Source of the DNA: a virus
Reading direction: 5' to 3' (one strand)
DNA length: 21,873 bases
IMG/VR virus record: IMGVR_UViG_3300014720_000215
Span: 1 to 21,873 of that record
Part shown: positions 16,601 through 21,873 of the stretch, in pieces
Layout of the letters: each line of letters begins with the position of its first letter
Numbering within the stretch: position 1 is the first letter of the stretch
Program-made: the position numbers and the translations under genes
The notes under the pieces: model-generated
What the model saw: only the letters and a program-made list of their open reading frames with translations
Database searches by the model: none
Told to the model about the DNA's origin: nothing

Positions 16601-19600
16601 GATGATACTGGCAATAAAATAAAATTAATTGAAGCAAATGACACAGTTGTCGATGAATTTTATGCGGTTAGTGTTCTAAATGGCAGAAATAATCGAGGAA
16701 AAACTTATTGGTATACCGGTGCTGTTTGGAATTTAGCACAGCAAAAAACTAGTTTGAATCAACCTCCTTTGTTTGATGTATTTGATGAGGACGGAGTTAG
16801 TTTCAGTGACATTTCAAAATATCCATTAATTAATTCAGAATCTAATTTTACAGGCACTAAAATTTTTAGTTATAAAATTGGCTCAGGGGCGGCGGATCCA
16901 ATTCTGGGGTTTAGTTTAGCATACAAAAATTTTAATAACATTGGCGACATTGAGTTTTATAATGATTTTGATAATCAAATATTTGAATATAAAATTGATA
17001 AAACAAATTATAGAAAAAACGTCAATGTAGGTTTTTTACATAAAAATAATGACGATGCGGGATTTTCAAAAGTCAATGGTTGGACTAACAGTAACAGTCA
17101 AACAAGACAAATGCAAAATTTTGCATTTACATTTGATGGTATTAATAATAATTTTCTAATAGATGTTAGCCCGGAATTGCCAACTACCAGACCTAATTTT
17201 ACGGTTTATATTAATTTTAAAAAACTAGATTCGAATAGTTATCAACTTTACAACATACCTGGCAATCAAATTCAGTTAATTATTAAACCCAATCGCATGA
17301 CTAAAGGCAGTCGTGTCGATGTATTAGTCTATAGCAATCAAGTTAGTAAATTTGCGTTTTATCAAACTCCGGTTAATTTAAATCTTAATGCACAAAATCA
17401 AAAACTAGAATCGCCAACTTTAGGCGAAATGAGAAACCATATAGGTGAATTAGCACAAAACAATTTACGATTTTTGGGGGATTATCCTGGAACAAGTAAC
17501 CTCAGAGACTTGTTTGTTGAAAATCAACCTGGCACAATTTTAGAACAAAGTGCCCCGTTAAGTTATGCTATGTTGTTTTTATGCAGTGAAAAATTTAATT
17601 TTTATAATGGGTTAAATTACGCATTACTTGAATACACTAGATTTAAAAACAAATTTATTAGCCTTGCAGGATTAATGCAGAATATAAATTCAGCTGATCC
17701 AATTGGTGCAGTTGATACTATTATTAAACAAATCAATATCATTAAGGATAAAACTTTTCCATGGTATTATAGTGGAATGGTTCCTTACGGCGACAATAAA
17801 ACAACTATTCAATATCAAATTTTTAATTCGTTACAAAGAAATTATGAAATATCTACAATTTATGATCCAACCGAATTAAACAATAAAGCAATACTTGTTT
17901 ACTTAAATAGCGAACAATTATTGTATGGCCGAGATTATGAATTTTTAACTACAGGGCCCGGCATCACAATTAAAGATAACGTAGTGTTAACCATTGATGA
18001 TGTTTTAGATATAATAGAATATAATAACACCGACGGAAATTGGATTCCCGAAACTCCAAGTAAGTTAGGCCTTTATCCGAAATTTCAACCTGAAATTTAT
18101 ATAGATTATACATATTCTCAACCTACTACATTTATTAAAGGGCATGACGGAAGTTTGACTCCTAGTTTTGGAGATTTTAGAGATCAAATATTACTAGAAC
18201 TTGAAAAAAGAATTTACAACAATATCAAAACTGAATACAGTGATAAACTGGTAAATTTATATGATAGTATACCTGGCAAATTTAGATCTACCGGTGTTAA
18301 TTTAAATGAATTCGATCAAATTTTAAGTAAATTTTATTTAAGATGGGCATATCTTAATAATTTTAATTATACTAACAATGTCAGTTATGAAAACGATTCT
18401 CCCTTTACTTACAATTATTCTGGAAGTTTAGACATAATTGACGGTGATAATTTACCAGGGTCCTGGAGGGCTTGTTATAGATATTTTTACGACTGTGAAA
18501 CTCCACATTTAACACCATGGGAAATGTTAGGATTTAGTGAAGAACCAAGTTGGTGGCAAGACGAATACGGACCATCTCCATATACTTCTGGTAATAAGAT
18601 TCTTTGGACTGACTTACAAAATGGTTATATTGCACAGGGAAGCAGACAAGGTACCGATCGACGATTCGTTCGTCCTAATTTACTAAATTTTATTCCTGTC
18701 AATGACAACGGGCAACTACTAACACCGTTAGGTGTTATTACAAACAGATTCGATTCTAGTACATTTGATAGAAGTTGGTCTGTTGGGCAAATGAATCCTA
18801 TAGAAACTGCATGGCGTAAAAGTAGTGAATACCCTTTTGCAGTTCAATTTGCAATGGCACTGATAAAACCAGCAAAATATTTTTCCTACGGTATTAACAC
18901 AAACAGTTATCGGTATAATGCGGATCTTGATCAATATTTAATTAATATTAACAATCAAAGGTTAAATCAACAACTAATTGCTGTTAATGGACCAATTGAA
19001 AACGGTGTTGTGAACAGAAATACAGGATATATTAATTGGATTGGCGATTACCTAATAGGCCAAGGTGCTAATAATTTGTCAGAGTTAACACATTTTGTAA
19101 AAGATTATAATTTGCAATTAACTTATCGTATAGCGGGATTCAGTGGAAAACAATATTTAAAAGTTTTAGCAGAACAAAACAGTCCTTCTAGCACCAATAC
19201 AAATATTATAATTCCTGATTCAAATTTTGATTTAGTATTGCATAAATCTGCGTCATTCCAAAATGTAAGATATAGTGCAATGATCATCGAGAGGGTTCAG
19301 AATGGTTTCAGAATTTCGGGTTATGATCCTGAAAATTCCTTTTTTACTATAGTCCCTCCGATGACAACAGGTAAAAAATCTGCTATTAAGGTGTTAGACC
19401 GCGCAGTTGATTATTATTCAGAATTCACAAATTTTAAACTTGATATTCCTTATGGAACAGAGGTACAAACTTTGCAACAAATTGCAAATATCATCTGCGG
19501 ATACGAAAGATATTTGTTATTGCAAGGATTCAGATTTGGATTTTTTGATGATACGTTAGGACAAATCAAAAACTGGAGTCTTAGTGTTAGAGAATTTTTG

Positions 19601-21873
19601 TTTTGGGCTCAACAAGGGTGGAGCAATAATAGCGTAATAACATTGAGTCCTGCGTCGAATTATTTAAGTTTTTACAATTCTACCGCTGCGGTAGACACCA
19701 TTTCTAATCAAGTTAATGGTAGTAAAATAATAGATCAAAATTTTAAGATCGTGGACTCTGGAAAATTTTCAGTAAATAGGGAAAACGGTTATTTGTGGTT
19801 ACAATTAGCAAGCACAACCGATTTAATTGGTTTTGTTTCCCTGGACGTGGTGCAGTATGAGCATGCACTAGTATTTGATAACAAAACCGAATTTAACGAT
19901 ATAATCTATGATCCTATTTCTGGACAACGACAATACAGATTAAAATTAGTGGGATATAAAACCGGAGATTGGACAGGCGCACTAAATCCCAATGGTTTCA
20001 TATATAGTCCGCCAACCGTAGATTTATGGCAAATGAATAAAGATTATCTCCGCGGAGATCTAGTAGAATATAAAAGTTTTTATTATACAGCCAGTTCTAA
20101 CTTACCCGGATCCCCCACATTTGATTTCAAATCTTGGATCCCAGTAGATAAAAACAAAGTTAAATCTGGTCTTTTGCAAAACTTTGCCAAAAATGCACAA
20201 GTTGGCGAAACTTTTTATCGAGTCGAGGGAATAAATTTAGAAAGCGAATTTGACAAATATTCATTGAGCCTAATAGGGTTCAGGAATCGTAGTTACTTGT
20301 CTGATTTAGGATTAAATGATTCCAGTCAGGTGCAATTTTATCAAGGATTCATAAAAGAAAAAGGCACTTTAAACTCTATCAATGCCTTAGGTAGTGTATC
20401 GTTAGGAAGACAAGATTCAAGAGTTGATGTGTTTGAGGAATGGGCTTTCAGAGTAGGAAGCTACGGAAGTTTAAACACAAATCAATCTGTTGATATTGTA
20501 TTATATGAAAATTATACATTAAGTAATCCTACAAGTTTACAAGTCAATGATAGCACATCTGTAATTTACAATTCGTTACAAGAAGAAAAAAATGGACTAT
20601 ACAAATATACTAAATTGCCCTGGGGAAGTCCATTTTTAATTAACAGAAACATTAATAGTAATTATATAGGCGATATACAGACAGCAGGTTATGTGAATTT
20701 AGAAGATATCGATTATACAATATTTGATTTAAATGATACTGCTAAATTAAATGTAAGTTTGTCGTCTATAGGAACAGGGTCTGTAATTTGGGTAGCCAAA
20801 GATTATAATCAAAGATGGAATGTTTATCGAGTAAATGAATCTTCTGCAAAAATAATAAGCGTAACTAATGCGTTGAATCAAAGAATTTTAATCACAACTG
20901 ACAGGTCTCATGGGCTATCCTTAGATGACACAGTAATGCTATCAAATTTAAAAAGATTTAATGGATTTTATAGAGTTACTGCTGTAAACGGTTTAACACA
21001 GTTCACAGTAACCGTAGTAGTTAATTTGTCGGGTTTTAGTACCAGTTCAGAAAATGGTGTTTTACAAAAACTTGTTAGCTTGAAAATTGAAAGGCAAACA
21101 GATATTGATTCTATTAAACCACTTGCAGGGTGGGTAACAGAAGATAAAATTTGGGTTAATCAATATAACTCTGACAAAAACTGGGCTGTATATGAAAAAT
21201 CTCAACCCTGGGTTTACGATATTGCACTTCCTAAATCTATTTTAGAAAATAACAGTGCTTTTGGAACAGCAGTTGCAATTAGTAGTGATAATAAATTTGT
21301 AATTGCAGGCATGCCAGGATATAACAATAATGTTGGCGCTATTACTAACTATGCTATTAATTATGCAGACGATCTAGTAGAAAATTTAACACTATCTACA
21401 TTTGCAAATAATGCTTTGGGGTTAGGATCTAGCGTAGATACCGGTATTGATTTTGTAGTATCAGGTGCGCCCGATAGTGATAATTCCATTGGTTATACTT
21501 TTGTTTATATCAAAGATGAATTTGGATCAATAACTGAAACTCAAATTTTACGACCAAATGTAAACACTACAGGAAAGTTTGGTTATAGTATATCAATGAG
21601 TAATGATGATCGTTGGTTATATGTAGGTGCACCACAAGACGATAAGATTTATGTTTATGCATTGAATGTAAATCGTTTAGTTGCTAACACAAGTTTTGTA
21701 GCAGATGGTACATCGTCAAATTATATTTTATCTTTCGCACCAGACGACGCAGAAAGTATTATTATTAATTCTGCAACACAAACTTTTGTTCCGTATAAAG
21801 ATTATTATGTAAATGAGTCTGAAATAATATTTCAGACTGCGCCTGCAGCAGGGACTATGACCGTAGTTCAAAA
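13697..21873 (+). CDS. Giant modular virion protein (over 2725 residues), C-terminus beyond window
   Basis: One uninterrupted frame runs from ATG 13697 to the right edge, giving 2725 residues with no stop. The N-terminus (VNFLPAVFQTETNKKFLNAT, NGYVGRKFAPGF, YQLEP) resembles giant structural proteins of marine T4-like phages. Visible segments include: a YHYH-like domain at about 578-655 ending GHSKIIGIALDGYPIYGPYG; WTRRNRWFHKSVLEA and AKRPIIEFDADLQL near 860-900; TPWEMLGF and WWQDEYGPSPYTSGN near 1610-1640; an aromatic CBM-like stretch at 2111-2147; and three FG-GAP-like repeats at about 2521-2655. Similar strand-rich modules appear near 1137-1215, 1373-1450 and 2667-2725. It follows gp6 by nine bases, where T4 carries gp7, so a baseplate wedge or peripheral fibre role with surface-binding modules is the likely inference. 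The biochemical function is unknown. Confidence 0.85.
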   Translation, partial: MANTKTVNFLPAVFQTETNKKFLNATLDQLVTEPNLVAINGYVGRKFAPGFENISTYIIEPTATRADYQLEPAYIVKNSVTDTVEYVVTYQELLDKINYFGGNVDNQDTLFQSDYYSYNPRINADALINFGDYYWIPNGPTPVLVGAGQVQIERTFYVYPEASLNVYNLSGFGTTPNPDIILARGGNYQFKINQPGKKFYIQTSPGLSGVSDLTNLSTREILGVDVNGVENGTLYFNVPIATAQDFYINMPVVQTIDLVSPVAYKDLQGKFLSEIKSLYNGIDGQVSNLNGKFVIFAVSGNSDADWTANSVTVPTSQRYGIWNIILTPSGNDFIINLAYYANIPVNNKVIVLSGIEYGNTEWFKNIDIVLEKIPVITAPLDTLYYQDSEDAAQFGIIRIVDSSTSLININTEILGKTNYVSPNGVTFTNGLKVRFDDKVLPADYQNKEYYVEGVGTAIRLIAVDDLIVGYSGTITTFEPSNYFTLYSNVSLNSARDQLRIKSTDLASQPNLAIGNFPNNINNNYIVEQQIDVTIPLRAGKNQPGEHEDFTFSNATVAVTLPGIPIKAISNGAYVPASDGSKWYYDTNTVNINGRDQYGGNVFDFGEYAYTNGNFISGNAWANVSGFENGFVGTNGHSKIIGIALDGYPIYGPYGYTSPLDSTSGIRKLNSGYIFSDSINSIYRPPSIKVTLTAEIVNSSTISVSSTNGLNPGMSISTVIINGIIQSLPNRYIINNALKTAEGLSNYPGNFTVLLNGNVTYPAGTEIVFSFAPGSFIQDYIHQTLVDPSAVTDLDIYNGRYCVTPEFPNGTYAYFVTDFYPYVVGPKFYGSTFLDIDPSLADPDYILISRASIDLNPWTRRNRWFHKSVLEATTAYTNIEQSIIPQARAKRPIIEFDADLQLINFGRKSKQPVDLFDTQFTNPFLSVQGQLEGFFIDGIKLIQGMRIIFSLDQDPLSKGKIYVIDFENIDDTGNKIKLIEANDTVVDEFYAVSVLNGRNNRGKTYWYTGAVWNLAQQKTSLNQPPLFDVFDEDGVSFSDISKYPLINSESNFTGTKIFSYKIGSGAADPILGFSLAYKNFNNIGDIEFYNDFDNQIFEYKIDKTNYRKNVNVGFLHKNNDDAGFSKVNGWTNSNSQTRQMQNFAFTFDGINNNFLIDVSPELPTTRPNFTVYINFKKLDSNSYQLYNIPGNQIQLIIKPNRMTKGSRVDVLVYSNQVSKFAFYQTPVNLNLNAQNQKLESPTLGEMRNHIGELAQNNLRFLGDYPGTSNLRDLFVENQPGTILEQSAPLSYAMLFLCSEKFNFYNGLNYALLEYTRFKNKFISLAGLMQNINSADPIGAVDTIIKQINIIKDKTFPWYYSGMVPYGDNKTTIQYQIFNSLQRNYEISTIYDPTELNNKAILVYLNSEQLLYGRDYEFLTTGPGITIKDNVVLTIDDVLDIIEYNNTDGNWIPETPSKLGLYPKFQPEIYIDYTYSQPTTFIKGHDGSLTPSFGDFRDQILLELEKRIYNNIKTEYSDKLVNLYDSIPGKFRSTGVNLNEFDQILSKFYLRWAYLNNFNYTNNVSYENDSPFTYNYSGSLDIIDGDNLPGSWRACYRYFYDCETPHLTPWEMLGFSEEPSWWQDEYGPSPYTSGNKILWTDLQNGYIAQGSRQGTDRRFVRPNLLNFIPVNDNGQLLTPLGVITNRFDSSTFDRSWSVGQMNPIETAWRKSSEYPFAVQFAMALIKPAKYFSYGINTNSYRYNADLDQYLININNQRLNQQLIAVNGPIENGVVNRNTGYINWIGDYLIGQGANNLSELTHFVKDYNLQLTYRIAGFSGKQYLKVLAEQNSPSSTNTNIIIPDSNFDLVLHKSASFQNVRYSAMIIERVQNGFRISGYDPENSFFTIVPPMTTGKKSAIKVLDRAVDYYSEFTNFKLDIPYGTEVQTLQQIANIICGYERYLLLQGFRFGFFDDTLGQIKNWSLSVREFLFWAQQGWSNNSVITLSPASNYLSFYNSTAAVDTISNQVNGSKIIDQNFKIVDSGKFSVNRENGYLWLQLASTTDLIGFVSLDVVQYEHALVFDNKTEFNDIIYDPISGQRQYRLKLVGYKTGDWTGALNPNGFIYSPPTVDLWQMNKDYLRGDLVEYKSFYYTASSNLPGSPTFDFKSWIPVDKNKVKSGLLQNFAKNAQVGETFYRVEGINLESEFDKYSLSLIGFRNRSYLSDLGLNDSSQVQFYQGFIKEKGTLNSINALGSVSLGRQDSRVDVFEEWAFRVGSYGSLNTNQSVDIVLYENYTLSNPTSLQVNDSTSVIYNSLQEEKNGLYKYTKLPWGSPFLINRNINSNYIGDIQTAGYVNLEDIDYTIFDLNDTAKLNVSLSSIGTGSVIWVAKDYNQRWNVYRVNESSAKIISVTNALNQRILITTDRSHGLSLDDTVMLSNLKRFNGFYRVTAVNGLTQFTVTVVVNLSGFSTSSENGVLQKLVSLKIERQTDIDSIKPLAGWVTEDKIWVNQYNSDKNWAVYEKSQPWVYDIALPKSILENNSAFGTAVAISSDNKFVIAGMPGYNNNVGAITNYAINYADDLVENLTLSTFANNALGLGSSVDTGIDFVVSGAPDSDNSIGYTFVYIKDEFGSITETQILRPNVNTTGKFGYSISMSNDDRWLYVGAPQDDKIYVYALNVNRLVANTSFVADGTSSNYILSFAPDDAESIIINSATQTFVPYKDYYVNESEIIFQTAPAAGTMTVVQ

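Noticed and set aside
1-21873. tRNA genes, CRISPR arrays, insertion sequences, integrase or attachment sites
   Set aside because: None seen on either strand by eye. The window is almost fully occupied by phage genes, and no gap is longer than about 120 bases.

Overview
The window is a piece of the genome of a T4-like contractile-tailed phage (myovirus). The supporting evidence is a compact set of recognisable T4-type genes (46, 47, 55, a 48/54-family gene, 53, 5, 25, 6) in an AT-rich, almost gap-free layout. Wall-to-wall baseplate genes, very large modular virion proteins and a gp5 without an internal lysozyme match the marine or environmental T4-like phages (cyanophage and pelagiphage type) better than enteric T4. 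The host cannot be fixed from this window. No tRNA, CRISPR, insertion sequence or integrase was seen.

Positions 1-3350 read leftward and form an early/middle-type operon: the late sigma factor gp55, then the nuclease and ATPase subunits of the Mre11/Rad50-like recombination complex (gp47, then gp46, cut by the window edge). A near-perfect sigma-70 promoter (TTGACT, 17 bases, TACAAT) lies just upstream. The gp55 reading frame extends 95 codons beyond its first GTG/ATG, to an ATT codon placed 7 bases after a strong Shine-Dalgarno sequence. The extension carries the conserved gp55 N-terminus, so this gene most likely starts at ATT.

Positions 3468-21873 read rightward and form the late baseplate block: tail-tube cap/initiator (48/54 family), wedge gp53, a 954-residue structural protein that may take the hub role of gp27, the hub spike gp5, wedge gp25, wedge gp6, and then an open frame of more than 2725 codons that runs off the right edge. 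The same 10-base late-promoter-like sequence, CAATAAATAT, stands 16-18 bases before gp48/54 and before gp6, splitting the block into two late units.

The two halves fit a standard T4-like programme. Host RNA polymerase would read the leftward operon first. gp46/gp47 process DNA ends for recombination-dependent replication. gp55 then redirects polymerase to the ATAAATA-type promoters that drive the baseplate genes. The most unusual features are the ATT-started, internally enlarged gp55 without an obvious clamp-binding tail, the rearranged gp5, and the giant protein with YHYH-like, chitin-binding-like and FG-GAP-like segments.
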